A DNA stretch of 64,000 bases from JACMMS01 sp043758775 (GTDB lineage Bacteria; Pseudomonadota; Gammaproteobacteria; Burkholderiales; Methylophilaceae), in the NCBI GenBank assembly GCA_043758775.1, contig JAYVMU010000046.1, positions 88,929-152,928 on the forward strand, given 5' to 3'. The translations under genes were made by a program, and so were the position numbers. Below, piece by piece: positions 8,867 to 18,149 of the stretch. Each line of letters begins with the position of its first letter. The first letter of the stretch is position 1. The notes beneath the pieces were generated by a model. That model was not told the DNA's origin. It did not search any database and worked only from the letters and a program-made list of their open reading frames with translations.

Positions 8867-9754
8867 TTGAAAAAACAGCAGCCGATGGCTATTTTTGGAT
8901 TACTGTTCGGCGCTTTTTGCTGGGGTATTATCTGGTATCCATATCGCATGATGAATGTGTCTGGAGTATCAGGTATTGTTTCAAGTTTCTATACCTACAT
9001 CATAGCGACATTGATTGGATGCGTTATATTTTCACGCTATTGGCGCGGTATTTTTCAGCTGCCAAAAAGTATTATCTGGCTGAGCCTAGTTGCGGGCTGG
9101 ACTAACTTAAGTTACGTGATTGCCATCATTGATGGTGAAGTCATGCGCGTAATGTTGTTGTTTTATTTGGCACCTGTCTGGACATTGATTCTGGCACATT
9201 TTTGGCTGCATGAACGCACAAGTAAATCGGGATATATAGCAATTTTTGTATCGCTAATAGGCGCTTATATTATGTTGGCCAATCCTTTAAGCGGGGTAAT
9301 TGAATTACCTTTGCCACAAACTAAATCAGACTGGTTCGCTTTAAGTGCTGGTATGGGTTTTGCTGTGACGAATGTTATGACACGCAAGGCGAGTTATTTA
9401 AGCTTGCAGGCCAAGGCTTTTGCTATATGGCTAGGCGTTATTACAATGGCACTGATTTTTTTACCATTTGTAGATATGAGTTTACCCACGCCACAAGTCT
9501 TTACTATAAAACAATGGCTGATTATGTCGTTAATTGCGTTGTTGATTATGTCAGCGACTTTGTTTGTGCAATATGGCGTGACCAAAATCACTGCTACTCG
9601 TGCATCCGTGTTATTTTTGTTTGAATTGGTGGTGGCCGCCGTCGCCTCTTATTACCTGACTTATGAAGTGATGACATTGAGTGAATGGCTAGGTGGCTTA
9701 TTGATACTTGCAGCCGCAGTGTTTGCGGCCTTGAATTATCAAAATGAACAGTGA
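8867..9754 (+). CDS. EamA/DMT-superfamily permease
   Basis: Inner-membrane protein of 295 residues with about ten hydrophobic helices arranged as two EamA repeats; the second begins around WFALSAGMGFAVTNVMTRKAS. EamA proteins export or import small metabolites, and the substrate is unknown. The start codon is TTG at 8867, preceded by AAAGGG at a good distance. An ATG six codons later (8885) is possible but lacks a spaced ribosome binding site. The end faces pilU. Confidence 0.8.
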   Translation: MKKQQPMAIFGLLFGAFCWGIIWYPYRMMNVSGVSGIVSSFYTYIIATLIGCVIFSRYWRGIFQLPKSIIWLSLVAGWTNLSYVIAIIDGEVMRVMLLFYLAPVWTLILAHFWLHERTSKSGYIAIFVSLIGAYIMLANPLSGVIELPLPQTKSDWFALSAGMGFAVTNVMTRKASYLSLQAKAFAIWLGVITMALIFLPFVDMSLPTPQVFTIKQWLIMSLIALLIMSATLFVQYGVTKITATRASVLFLFELVVAAVASYYLTYEVMTLSEWLGGLLILAAAVFAALNYQNEQ

Positions 9755-9760
9755 TGAATT

Positions 9761-10870
9761 TTAGCCAGTAATAGCAGAAAATTTGCTATTACTGCGTTGA
9801 CTTTCTGCCGCAAAGCGTATTTTGAGTGATAAGTCGTTGCGTGAATCCGCGTTAGCTAAAGCATTTTCTTCATCAATTTTACCGTTGCTAAATAATCTGA
9901 ATAACGATTGATCGAATGTCATCATGCCTAAATCATTGTTATTGGCCATGATGTCTTTAATCTCGCCAATCTTCTGTTTTTGCATTAAATCGGCCACATA
10001 CGGTGTGTTAATCATGACTTCAACTGCCGCGGCGCGCTTAGTTTGTATCGCTGGGACTAAACGTTGCGCAACAATGCCGACAATGTTCAAAGACATACTC
10101 AATAGCAAGCCGGCACGCGCATCTTGCGGGAAAAACGAGATAATGCGCTCCAAAGTTTGGTTGGCATTATTGGCATGTAATGTTGCTAGGCATAAATGCC
10201 CCGTTTCTGCATAAGCCATGGCTTGTTTCATGCCTTCCATGTCACGAATTTCACCAATTAGAATCACATCGGGTGCTTGGCGCATAGCATTTTTTAAAGC
10301 GTTATCAAAAGAATGAGTATCTATGCCCACTTCACGTTGGTCGACTACGGATTTTTTATGTGGGTGCACAAATTCTATTGGGTCCTCAATCGTAATGATG
10401 TGGCCCGTCGTCGTTTGATTGCGATAATCAATCATGGACGCTAAAGTTGTAGATTTTCCTGAGCCAGTTGCGCCCACTACCAATAAAATGCCACGTTTTC
10501 GAGCCATCAAATCTTTTAATATTTCAGGAAGGCCTAAAGTTTCAAACGATGGAATCTCGGTTTTGATGTGGCGAATCACCATACCTACCTCGCCACGCTG
10601 TTTAAATACATTAATACGGAAGCGCCCAATGTCTTTGCGCCCAATGGCAAAATTAAGCTCTAAATTCTGTTCAAATTCAGTTTTCTGTTCATCACTCATT
10701 AACGAGTAGGCAATCTCTTTCACCATGCCCGGTAGCATGGCTTGAGAGTTCACCGGCATAGTTTCGCCTTCAATATCGATATGAATCGCCGCACCCGTGC
10801 TAAAAAATAAGTCTGATCCATTTTTATCAGTCATAAATTTAAGAACGGGGGTGATATCAATGGCAGCCAT
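9761..10870 (-). CDS. pilU: Type IV pilus twitching-motility ATPase PilU
   Basis: Hexameric retraction ATPase of the PilT/PilU family acting at the cytoplasmic base of type IV pili. Walker A is GATGSGKST at residues 133-141. The Asp box is ITIEDPIEF, Walker B is VILIGEIRD, and the His box is GHLCLATLHANN. The length of 369 residues and the C-terminal tail beyond the ATPase favour PilU over PilT. pilT is normally immediately upstream, but here the upstream region is intergenic, so pilT must lie elsewhere. The start MAAIDITP at 10870 is the only sensible one. Confidence 0.9.
   Translation of the reverse strand: MAAIDITPVLKFMTDKNGSDLFFSTGAAIHIDIEGETMPVNSQAMLPGMVKEIAYSLMSDEQKTEFEQNLELNFAIGRKDIGRFRINVFKQRGEVGMVIRHIKTEIPSFETLGLPEILKDLMARKRGILLVVGATGSGKSTTLASMIDYRNQTTTGHIITIEDPIEFVHPHKKSVVDQREVGIDTHSFDNALKNAMRQAPDVILIGEIRDMEGMKQAMAYAETGHLCLATLHANNANQTLERIISFFPQDARAGLLLSMSLNIVGIVAQRLVPAIQTKRAAAVEVMINTPYVADLMQKQKIGEIKDIMANNNDLGMMTFDQSLFRLFSNGKIDEENALANADSRNDLSLKIRFAAESQRSNSKFSAITG
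9766..9794. terminator. 11-bp perfect inverted repeat at the DMT-permease/pilU convergent ends
   Basis: Arms CAGTAATAGCA (9766-9776) and TGCTATTACTG (9784-9794) with a 7-base loop lie in the last codons of pilU, just past the stop of the converging permease gene. The position suggests a shared bidirectional terminator or exonuclease barrier, although no long T-tract follows. Confidence 0.45.
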
Positions 10871-11027
10871 GGCTTTTTCTTATCTGAAAATTATTTTTAC
10901 TAGCGCAACTTTAGCACAACATAAGGCAAGCTTGTTATACACTAATCTGGTTAATGCTACTTACTTCATAAATGAAAAACCTGCCAAAAAGACGGACTTA
11001 TTAATTTCATTGCATAAGCATTAAAGC

Positions 11028-11590
11028 TTATAAGACTATCTTAGACCAAAAGAAGAATACATTCCCGTTACCTTTACTACCAGGGATGAATGTAGTATTT
11101 ACGTTTATTTTGTTATAGCCTATTGAAGCGATTGGTAAAATTCCTGGAATAGGTGTGTAATGCATAATATCTGATCGTGTTGTAAGAAAAGCCGTATAAC
11201 CTAAGCCAGCATGCAAGTCTTTAGGTGCACCAGCAATCCATTGATGAGCATAACCTGCAATGTATTCAGGTTTGCTATGTGAGTCTAAAAAGCCCATGGC
11301 ATACAGTTCATCTGAATTATTGTTTTGGTCGTAATGAGTGCGACCGTAGCCAATACCATAAGTACTTTCTCTAAAGGACTTAATTTTTCGGCGGTGTAAG
11401 CACTACGTAAATGATAGGCATGAAAAGGCAGATAAATTGAATTGTCACCTTTGTTCCATGTGTCTGTAACGTGTTTACAGGCGCGGTCTAAAAGCGATTC
11501 TGTTTCATCGCAAAGTGCATGGGCTTGTCCAATAGATAATGCCAACAAGCTTGCTGCCAATATTTTGTGGTTAAGACTTATTTTTTTCAT
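11028..11590 (-). pseudogene. pagP: pagP lipid A palmitoyltransferase, frameshifted
   Basis: Two minus-strand frames together make one PagP. The first (from 11590) has a signal peptide ending AHA and the motif YLPFHAYHLRSAYTAEK with the conserved His. The second (to 11028) carries FLDSHSKPE, GYAHQWIAG, GLGYTAFLTTRSD, YTPIPGILPIASIGY and a GNVFFFW C-terminal strand. The residues expected between them (KSTYGIGYGRTHYD and ELYAMGF) are present in the second frame, overlapping the first. Frame is lost at a run of five A residues (five T on the plus strand, 11384-11388); one more base would restore AEKIKSFRESTYGIGYGR. It could be a real inactivating deletion, phase variation or a sequencing error. 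Intact PagP palmitoylates lipid A in the outer membrane. Confidence 0.85.
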
Positions 11591-11720
11591 CAGTTAGTAC
11601 TTTTGCAACTATTTCAGTGCTGCTTAAAACTCAATAAAATCATCTGACACAGATGAGTTATTGATTTAGATAATTTCAATATATACCTATGCCATGCAAA
11701 ACGGCACTAATTAGCAAAAG

Positions 11721-13610
11721 TTAACAAAGTTCGACTATATCAAGTAAAGTTTTCTCTAGATTTTTTGCGAATTTCTGCGTATCAAATAACGCGGAGCTTT
11801 TAACTTGAGTGGCTAACTTGTTTTTTAATTGCTTTAACATTTTGGGATTGGTCGCTAGCTCCGCTGCTTTTACTTCATATTCGGCCAAGGAATGGGTAAT
11901 AAGTTCCGGCAATTGTGCCGCAGTGAGCAGACTACCTGCAACACGAGAAGCAAAAGTGTCGCCAACACATGTCAGTAAAGGCAGACCCATCCATAACGCA
12001 TCGCTTGCCGTGGTGTGTGCGTTATACGGCAAAGTGTCGAGGAATAAATTTGCACAAGTATGGCGTGCTAAATGCTTGTCTATGCTGGTTCTAGGCGCAA
12101 ATATCAGCCTGTCTGCGGTTATGCCCAGTGTTTCAGCTTCACGGATGAGATTGTTTTTTGCCCATTTATTACAATCTAATAGCCAAAGTACACTACGTGG
12201 AGTTTTACGAAGTAAGCGCATCCAAACTGTGAATACATCAGGAGTAATTTTAAAGCTTTGATTAAAACTGCAAAATACAAAAGCATCTTCGGGCAGTTGA
12301 TTGGCAAGTCTGTTGGTTAATGAACTAACAGGGCGCTTTGTGTCATTAGGCTGATAACAATCAGGTAGTAAAGCCAGTTTTTCTGTGTAATTTTTAGATG
12401 CACTGATAGGAGTAATAAACGCATCCGTTAAGATGTAATCATAAAAATCTGTGCCCATTGTGCCTGGAAAGCCTAACCAGCTGATTTGAATTGGGGCAGG
12501 GCGTAAAGCTAAGAGTCCACTGCGGCTGTTTTGCGTGAAGCCAGTTAAATCAATCAATATATCAATGCCGTCGGCATTGATCTTTTTGGCAATATCAATT
12601 TCAGATAAAGCACGCACATCATGGAAGGTATCGAAAGCTTTTTCTAAGCGCTTACGCACCGGGCTTTGATCATTTGCGCCGTATGAATAGGCAATTACTT
12701 CAAACTTTTCTCTATTGTGTAGTTCAATCAACTCGCTGATTAAAAATGCTAAAGGATGTAAACGAAAATCGGCAGAAAAATAGCCAATCTTTAATTTTTC
12801 TTTTTGTTTTTTAGAGTGTAAAAATTTTATGTTTTGTTTTTGACTAACGATATGTTGAAACCTATTATTAACCCAATTTACAGCACATTTTTGTTGCTCT
12901 TGTGCGGTAGTATTGGGCATCGCTAAGAAAGCAAAGGGAGAGATTTGTGCGCTAGGTACATGCTTTACCCAGTCGCGAATTTCATCGATATCCTGCGTTA
13001 AATTCTGCCAATCACAGCTATGTTGTTTCTGATGCACTAAATGAACTTTGGCATGATGTAAATTAGGATTTAGAGTAAGCGCTGTTTGGTAGCTTGCAAT
13101 AGACTTATCTAGTCGACCCAACTCGCGCAAAACGTTACCTAAGTTATTATGTGTATCTGCATCATTGGGGTCTAGCTTAATGGATTGCTGATAACTTTCA
13201 GCCGCTTGAGTAGCCTTTCCCATCTCGCGCTGAGCGTTGCCTAAATTGTAATAATAAATCGCGTTACGTGGGCTAAATTGTAAGATTTCTTGGTAGTAAG
13301 CTTCAGCTTGTGCGTAGTTACCAATGCTTTGTGCGTGGTTACCCAGTTGCTCAATGGCGTAGCATAAGGCATTGTTCACATTCTCTTTAGTTTCGGCATC
13401 TAGTGTACTAATTTGTACTAGGTGCCTGAAATAGCCAGCGGCTTCCTCAAAGCGATTGAGTTGCAGGCAAATATTCCCTGTATTGAGTCGCACATTTAAG
13501 TCTTTAGGTGTTAAAGCCAGTACTTGCTGATACAAAACTAATGCATCAGCAAGTTTGCCCTTGTGATGGCAGTCATAAGCATGAGTTAAAATTTGTTGTG
13601 AATTCTGCAT
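11721..13610 (-). CDS. TPR protein with O-GlcNAc transferase-like (GT41) domain
   Basis: Protein of 629 residues. The N-terminal third holds tandem tetratricopeptide repeats (for example YYYNLGNAQREMGKATQAAESYQQSIKLDPND in pieces of the usual 34-residue period) up to about residue 200. The C-terminal two thirds matches the Glyco_transf_41/SPINDLY-like catalytic region, with KIGYFSADFRLHP, DILIDLTGFTQNSR, ISWLGFPGTMG, FCSFNQSFKI and TTASDALWMGLPLLT. Relatives transfer GlcNAc or other sugars to Ser/Thr of proteins; the acceptor here is unknown. No sugar-nucleotide genes lie nearby. It is 10 bp upstream of the mnmC half gene but has no evident functional tie to it. Confidence 0.82.
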   Translation of the reverse strand: MQNSQQILTHAYDCHHKGKLADALVLYQQVLALTPKDLNVRLNTGNICLQLNRFEEAAGYFRHLVQISTLDAETKENVNNALCYAIEQLGNHAQSIGNYAQAEAYYQEILQFSPRNAIYYYNLGNAQREMGKATQAAESYQQSIKLDPNDADTHNNLGNVLRELGRLDKSIASYQTALTLNPNLHHAKVHLVHQKQHSCDWQNLTQDIDEIRDWVKHVPSAQISPFAFLAMPNTTAQEQQKCAVNWVNNRFQHIVSQKQNIKFLHSKKQKEKLKIGYFSADFRLHPLAFLISELIELHNREKFEVIAYSYGANDQSPVRKRLEKAFDTFHDVRALSEIDIAKKINADGIDILIDLTGFTQNSRSGLLALRPAPIQISWLGFPGTMGTDFYDYILTDAFITPISASKNYTEKLALLPDCYQPNDTKRPVSSLTNRLANQLPEDAFVFCSFNQSFKITPDVFTVWMRLLRKTPRSVLWLLDCNKWAKNNLIREAETLGITADRLIFAPRTSIDKHLARHTCANLFLDTLPYNAHTTASDALWMGLPLLTCVGDTFASRVAGSLLTAAQLPELITHSLAEYEVKAAELATNPKMLKQLKNKLATQVKSSALFDTQKFAKNLEKTLLDIVELC

Positions 13611-13620
13611 AAGGTCAATT

Positions 13621-14853
13621 TTACATCAAAGCGATTTTTGCTAATTTTTTTAAGCCCATTTGGCGTAACAAAAAGCGGTTGGGATTCAGTGCGCCGAATA
13701 AGCTATTTGTATCTGGCACTTGTTGATTTGTAATATGTGCCGCAATTAATTCTGCACAATAAGGTGCTGTAAGTAAACCTTTAGAGCCATGACCAGCATT
13801 AACATACAGGCCATGTAGCCAAGGCAAGCTAGCAGGCTTTGCATTGTAGCGCGGTGGGTTTGATACTAATTGTTGCGCGTCTAATAATTGCCCTGCTAAC
13901 GGTAAATAGTCTGGTGTTTGGCTGCGCCATGCCACGCGCCCTTGTAGACTATTGTAGCTGCAATTTGGCTGTGGCAGCTCAGCGCTTATTTTGGATAAGC
14001 CAGATAAATTTTTAATGTGATCTTCAATACGACAATTAGGATTATCATCATTCGGTGAAAATGTGGTGCCAATATTGTGCAGACCAGCATTGGCGGGACA
14101 TATATAGCTATCTGCACAGACGATAGTTTTAAGCGCATGCATTGCAATGGAGCTAGGCAGCAATGTGATTTGACCGCGTACCGAGGTGAGTGCTAAATGC
14201 TGTGCTTGCGAAAATTGTTTAGCATCGCTGGCGTTGGCAATAATCACTGTGGATGCTTGAGCGATTATTTTTTTTGCATCAGTAACTTGCCACTGCTTCT
14301 CCGCAAAACTTAAATTAATCGCATGACTGGAATAACAGATGTTGATATTGGGGTGACTCACCAAAGTATGGCAATAGGCTTTAGGGTTGACCCAGCCCGC
14401 ATTTTTGATATAAAGTCCACCATAATTCAAGCTGATGCCGGCTACTTCGCTGGCCTCGGTTTGCGTAAGATACTGTGCAATATATTCATTATCATCTCGA
14501 ATAGAGTTTTTACTAATTAAGGTTTGATGTCTGTTTAACTCGCGTGCATTAAAACTTAGCTGTAATACGCCACAAGCTTGGTAATCATCACTGGAAAGTT
14601 TTAGATTATCTAACAAATCAAGACCATGTTTAAAACTGGCACTCGTTAAATCATTGAGTGTAGTTTGGCTACCAGTTAGCCGCGCATACAAAATAGCGGA
14701 GGGATTGCCCGAAGCGCCAAGTGCTAATTGTCGCTCGCGCTCAATCAAAGTTACTTTCCAACCGCGCAGAGCCAGCGCATAGGCCGAACTGCAGCCCGCA
14801 ATTCCGCCACCAATGACAATAGCACTGTTTTCTTTTTGATTAAACATGCTCAT
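13621..14853 (-). CDS. mnmC: tRNA mnm5U synthesis FAD-dependent oxidoreductase (MnmC C-terminal half)
   Basis: FAD protein of 410 residues corresponding to the C-terminal domain of bifunctional MnmC, which converts cmnm5(s2)U34 to nm5(s2)U34 in tRNA. The dinucleotide-binding motif is VIGGGIAGCSSAYALALRGW, followed by LIERERQLALGASGNPSAILYARL, typical of MnmC. YVNAGHGSKGLLTAPYCAELIAA near the end (read in segments) is also family-typical. It starts inside the 3' end of the methyltransferase gene with a 14-bp overlap in another frame, so translation is probably coupled. Elsewhere the two domains are usually one polypeptide. Confidence 0.88.
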   Translation of the reverse strand: MSMFNQKENSAIVIGGGIAGCSSAYALALRGWKVTLIERERQLALGASGNPSAILYARLTGSQTTLNDLTSASFKHGLDLLDNLKLSSDDYQACGVLQLSFNARELNRHQTLISKNSIRDDNEYIAQYLTQTEASEVAGISLNYGGLYIKNAGWVNPKAYCHTLVSHPNINICYSSHAINLSFAEKQWQVTDAKKIIAQASTVIIANASDAKQFSQAQHLALTSVRGQITLLPSSIAMHALKTIVCADSYICPANAGLHNIGTTFSPNDDNPNCRIEDHIKNLSGLSKISAELPQPNCSYNSLQGRVAWRSQTPDYLPLAGQLLDAQQLVSNPPRYNAKPASLPWLHGLYVNAGHGSKGLLTAPYCAELIAAHITNQQVPDTNSLFGALNPNRFLLRQMGLKKLAKIALM

Positions 14854-15586
14854 TAAATTGGCCTGCTAGCATTTCACGCTTTTTGCCAAATCCTGGCAAT
14901 TTATTCACGACAAAGCCTACTTGCTGTAATCCGCGACGCACGGCGCTTGCGCTGGTAAATGTCGAAAAAGTGGTACTTCCATGTGCAAGCTTCGCCATTT
15001 GGCTGAATAAATTGCCCGTCCACATATCAGGGTTTTTACTCGGTGCGAAACCATCTAAAAACCAAGCGTCAACTTTTATATCGCTTGTATTTAATTGGCT
15101 AAGTGCGATGTTGGCATCATCTAAAAGTAGAGTTAATTTAATGTTATCAATATATAAAGTAATTTCTTTAATATTGGTATTAATTTTTTGGTATTGATTA
15201 ATTAATTTTTTTGAAAAATCCACAAGCTCTGGCCATTGAGCATGAGCGATGGCTAAATCTTGTGGGGTAATTGGATATTTTTCGCAACTGATGAAATGCA
15301 ATGCTGCACTTTGTGGTGCGTATAACTGCCATATTTGCCAGGTGCTTAAGAAGTTTAATCCAGTTCCAAAACCAGTTTCTGCAATGGTGAATTGGCTACT
15401 CTGTAATGTTTTAAAGCGCTCTATGAGTTGGTTTTGCGTGATGAAAACATAATGAGTTTCCGCTAATCCGTTATCACTGGAGAAATAAACATCGTTAAAT
15501 TGGGCAGAAAACGGCTGCCCGTCTTGCCATTTGATTTGTGCATAGTTAATTCCAGTCTGTAAGTGTTTTATTTGTGGTTTATTCAT
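14840..15586 (-). CDS. mnmD: tRNA mnm5U methyltransferase (MnmC N-terminal half, MnmD)
   Basis: SAM-dependent methyltransferase of 248 residues that would methylate nm5(s2)U34 to mnm5(s2)U34. Diagnostic motifs are AETGFGTGLNFLSTWQ, WFLDGFAPSKNPDMW and FTSASAVRRGLQQVGFVV, ending LPGFGKKREMLAGQF, the same tail that joins the linker in fused MnmC. The stop follows at once and the oxidoreductase gene starts within this end. Stand-alone MnmD proteins are known in other bacteria. It is divergent from the PQQ-dehydrogenase-like gene. Confidence 0.87.
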   Translation of the reverse strand: MNKPQIKHLQTGINYAQIKWQDGQPFSAQFNDVYFSSDNGLAETHYVFITQNQLIERFKTLQSSQFTIAETGFGTGLNFLSTWQIWQLYAPQSAALHFISCEKYPITPQDLAIAHAQWPELVDFSKKLINQYQKINTNIKEITLYIDNIKLTLLLDDANIALSQLNTSDIKVDAWFLDGFAPSKNPDMWTGNLFSQMAKLAHGSTTFSTFTSASAVRRGLQQVGFVVNKLPGFGKKREMLAGQFNEHV

Positions 15587-15707
15587 GATTTGATTTTACT
15601 GAAATACTAAGCTTGTAGTGAAGTTATAAGCTTAAATGACACTTTCAATTTGACTATACTAAGTTGTATACTTCCACTAGATTATTAATTTCAGATATCA
15701 ATTTAAC

Positions 15708-17519
15708 ATGATAAACACACCAAGTAGATTTATTATTTCATTCTGTGTATTGGCTATAAGCCTTGCTTTAGCTGCTTGTAGCACTAACGCACTCAGACAT
15801 ACACAGCAAAATAAAGATTGGCCGAGTTATGGTCGTGATTATGCAGGCCAGCGATTTTCGCCACTTGAGCAAATTAACGAGAGCAATGTTAAAAAGTTAG
15901 CATTAGCTTGGCAGTACAAAAGCGGTATCTCAGCCAGTTTTCAGGTGACACCGCTTGTGGTTGATAAGGTCATGTATCTATCTTTACCATATAATCATGT
16001 GGTAGCGCTGGATGCGACCAATGGTAAAGAGTTATGGCGTTATCAACATGACCTTAATAAAAACTGGAAACTATGTTGTGGCCCCGCCAATAGGGGTGTA
16101 GCGGTAAGTGATGGTAAAGTATTTGTGGGTACTATCGATGCACGCCTGATTGCACTTGATGCAAAAACAGGACAAAAACTGTGGGATATTAATGTCGTGG
16201 ACACAGCTGTAAAAACTGAAGGTCAGGCTGCATTGAATAGTAATGACCCTAACAGTGGCCGTCATTCATCTAGTGGAACTGGTGCTGGAATTAGCATGGC
16301 ACCAGTCGTTTACAAAGGTAAGGTCATTATTGGTATTACAGGGGTTGGGTACGGTCTGCATATAGAAAGTGCTCGCGCTGATATACCTCTAGGCACTGTG
16401 GTTGGCGTAACAGGCCGTTATGGTCGACCAGGCTTTCTGGCAGCATTTGATGTGAATACGGGTAAGCGTATTTGGCAGTTTGATACGATTCCCGCGCAAG
16501 GTTGGGAAGGCCAGTTTGTGGAGACTACATCTGATGGTATTGCACTTAATCGTGATATTGCTACTGAAAAAGCTAATAAAAATAATTATAAGGAATCCTG
16601 GAGCTTTGGTGGAGGCTCTGCTTGGAGTACACCTGCTATTGATAGTAAAACTGACACCCTGTTTTTTGGCACAGGCAACCCCTCTCCGCAAATGGAGGAT
16701 GACACGCGCCCAGGTGATAACCTTTATACGGTTTCGCTGGTGGCATTAGACGCTAACACAGGTAAAATAAAATGGTATTATCAACAAGTGCCGCATGACG
16801 TATGGGGCTATGATACGGCTAGCCCACCTGTATTATTTAACTGGCGCTGTACTATATTAAAATGCAACGGCAAAATCATACCTGTAGTTGGCCAGGCGAG
16901 TAAAACTGGTTGGTATTATGTGAATGATAGAGTTACTGGTGAGTTGTTGATAAAGTCAGAAGCTTTTGTGCCACAGCTTAACTTATTTGCTAGAGCTACC
17001 AAAGAAGGCGTTACACTGTATCCAGGTATTTTAGGTGGTGCAAGTTGGTCGCCAAGTGCGCTAGACGAGGCCAAGCAACTGGCCTATGTAGCAGCGATAC
17101 ATGCACCCATTAAATACACATTACATGATCAGACAGCACGGCCATCTGATTCAGGGAGTATTCGTTATATCAGCGCTGAGCCTACTGATGAACCGCGCTG
17201 GGGTCTGCTGTCAGCCATAGATCTGAGTACGGGTAAAATTAAATGGCAAAATAAAACTGAACAACCACTTATTGGTGGCGTATTAGCCACTCAAGGCAAT
17301 TTGTTATTTATGGGGGAAGGTAATGGTAATTTTAACGCTTACCAAAGCCAGACTGGTGACTTGTTATGGACTACAAAGATAGACGCAGGCGTCAATGCGC
17401 CACCTATTACCTATGCAATTGATGGCGTCCAGTATGTAGCCGTAGCAGCAGGGGGTAATGCGATATTCAACTATAAATCGGGTGATATTATTGCGGTATA
17501 TGTCTTGCCAAAAAAATAA
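15708..17519 (+). CDS. PQQ-dependent dehydrogenase-like lipoprotein
   Basis: Protein of 603 residues with a lipoprotein signal (LALAACS, lipid-modified Cys at about 23) and an eight-bladed PQQ propeller. Tryptophan-docking repeats such as GKELWRYQ, GQKLWDI, GKRIWQF and GKIKWQN are clear. A vicinal Cys pair, C123-C124 in LCCGPANRGVAV, matches the disulfide ring of methanol-dehydrogenase-type enzymes. GTGNPSPQ and MRPGDN-like RPGDNLY are present. Where methanol dehydrogenases read HDEWDYA or HDEWDYD, this protein reads HDVWGYD (residues 363-369): the catalytic Asp position is Gly367 while the following Asp369 is kept. It may be inactive or use another base. A bidirectional terminator follows. 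Confidence 0.78.
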   Translation: MINTPSRFIISFCVLAISLALAACSTNALRHTQQNKDWPSYGRDYAGQRFSPLEQINESNVKKLALAWQYKSGISASFQVTPLVVDKVMYLSLPYNHVVALDATNGKELWRYQHDLNKNWKLCCGPANRGVAVSDGKVFVGTIDARLIALDAKTGQKLWDINVVDTAVKTEGQAALNSNDPNSGRHSSSGTGAGISMAPVVYKGKVIIGITGVGYGLHIESARADIPLGTVVGVTGRYGRPGFLAAFDVNTGKRIWQFDTIPAQGWEGQFVETTSDGIALNRDIATEKANKNNYKESWSFGGGSAWSTPAIDSKTDTLFFGTGNPSPQMEDDTRPGDNLYTVSLVALDANTGKIKWYYQQVPHDVWGYDTASPPVLFNWRCTILKCNGKIIPVVGQASKTGWYYVNDRVTGELLIKSEAFVPQLNLFARATKEGVTLYPGILGGASWSPSALDEAKQLAYVAAIHAPIKYTLHDQTARPSDSGSIRYISAEPTDEPRWGLLSAIDLSTGKIKWQNKTEQPLIGGVLATQGNLLFMGEGNGNFNAYQSQTGDLLWTTKIDAGVNAPPITYAIDGVQYVAVAAGGNAIFNYKSGDIIAVYVLPKK

Positions 17520-17541
17520 AGAGAGTAAGGTTGAGCTAAAG

Positions 17542-17578
17542 AAAAAACGCCAACAGAAATAACTATTGGCGTTTTTTT
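17542..17578. terminator. Bidirectional rho-independent terminator
   Basis: Arms AAAAAACGCCAA (17542-17553) and TTGGCGTTTTTT (17566-17577) form a 12-bp stem with A-run and T-run on opposite sides. It can stop both the PQQ-dehydrogenase-like gene (plus) and the cupin gene (minus), which meet here. Confidence 0.9.
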
Positions 17579-17607
17579 AAACGAGACTACTTTAAAAACT
17601 TTGTATT

Positions 17608-17961
17608 TTAAAGTGGTGCGCGTTGACCACAGAAGAAGCCAACAGCAAAATCAGGCGTTTCAAAAGTAATTTTGCAGCCTGATGGGAAGTATAATACGTC
17701 ACCAACTGATGCAGTCACTTTTTGACCTGTAGTATCTGAAATGATAAATGTACCAGCAACGACTATTTTCATTTCTTCATAATCATACTCATAAACAAGT
17801 GCTTCACCTTTGGCTAAGCGAAAAAAGCCTGCGCAAATGGTTTTGTCTTTATCTGCAGATACAAAAGTATCGCCTAACCATGCTGGCACATTGCCTACGT
17901 TCATTGATGGTTGTTGATCATTAATAGCTAGCTTCTTGATTTTAAATGACTTTGCTGACAT
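17608..17961 (-). CDS. Small cupin-domain protein (EutQ/DUF861-like)
   Basis: Single-domain cupin of 117 residues. The core has ALVYEYDYEEMKIVVAG and a later ASVGDVLYFPSGCKITFETPD, the second cupin motif. It resembles the cupin of ethanolamine-utilisation protein EutQ and DUF861 proteins, but the enzymatic activity is not assignable. A good ribosome site (GGAGAA) precedes the ATG at 17961. It is divergent from the DMT permease at 18150, and the region between carries a motif shared with the amine genes, so co-regulation is plausible. Confidence 0.65.
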   Translation of the reverse strand: MSAKSFKIKKLAINDQQPSMNVGNVPAWLGDTFVSADKDKTICAGFFRLAKGEALVYEYDYEEMKIVVAGTFIISDTTGQKVTASVGDVLYFPSGCKITFETPDFAVGFFCGQRAPL

Positions 17962-18029
17962 TGTGTTCTCCTGATGAATAAATTTTTAAGGTGGTTTATC
18001 ATAATTCGATAGCCGTCCATCAAACAATC

Positions 18030-18044
18030 ATACTTAGGGGGTAC
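18030..18044. promoter_or_regulatory. Candidate operator, TACTT-N4-GGTA type
   Basis: ATACTTAGGGGGTAC fits the pattern TACYT-N4-GGTA also found upstream of dmmD, the 45292 permease and tmd. Here it is followed by TCTAAGAG, and a TCTTTAAGAG occurs at the dmmD site. It lies about 105 bp before the DMT permease and 70 bp before the divergent cupin gene. The pattern is seen; the regulator is inferred. Confidence 0.4.
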
Positions 18045-18149
18045 TCTCTAAGAGGCATTTATCCGCTATTAATCGTAAACAGAATCACACGTTAATCAGG
18101 ATATGGAAACTGGGCAATTGCTGGCTCTGCCAATTAATGAAAGAATGCT

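Noticed and set aside
15644..15672. Promoter for the PQQ-dehydrogenase-like gene (TATACT at 15667)
   Set aside because: The -10-like box is good, but no -35 box lies at proper spacing; TTGACT at 15650 is too close, so it is not listed as a feature.
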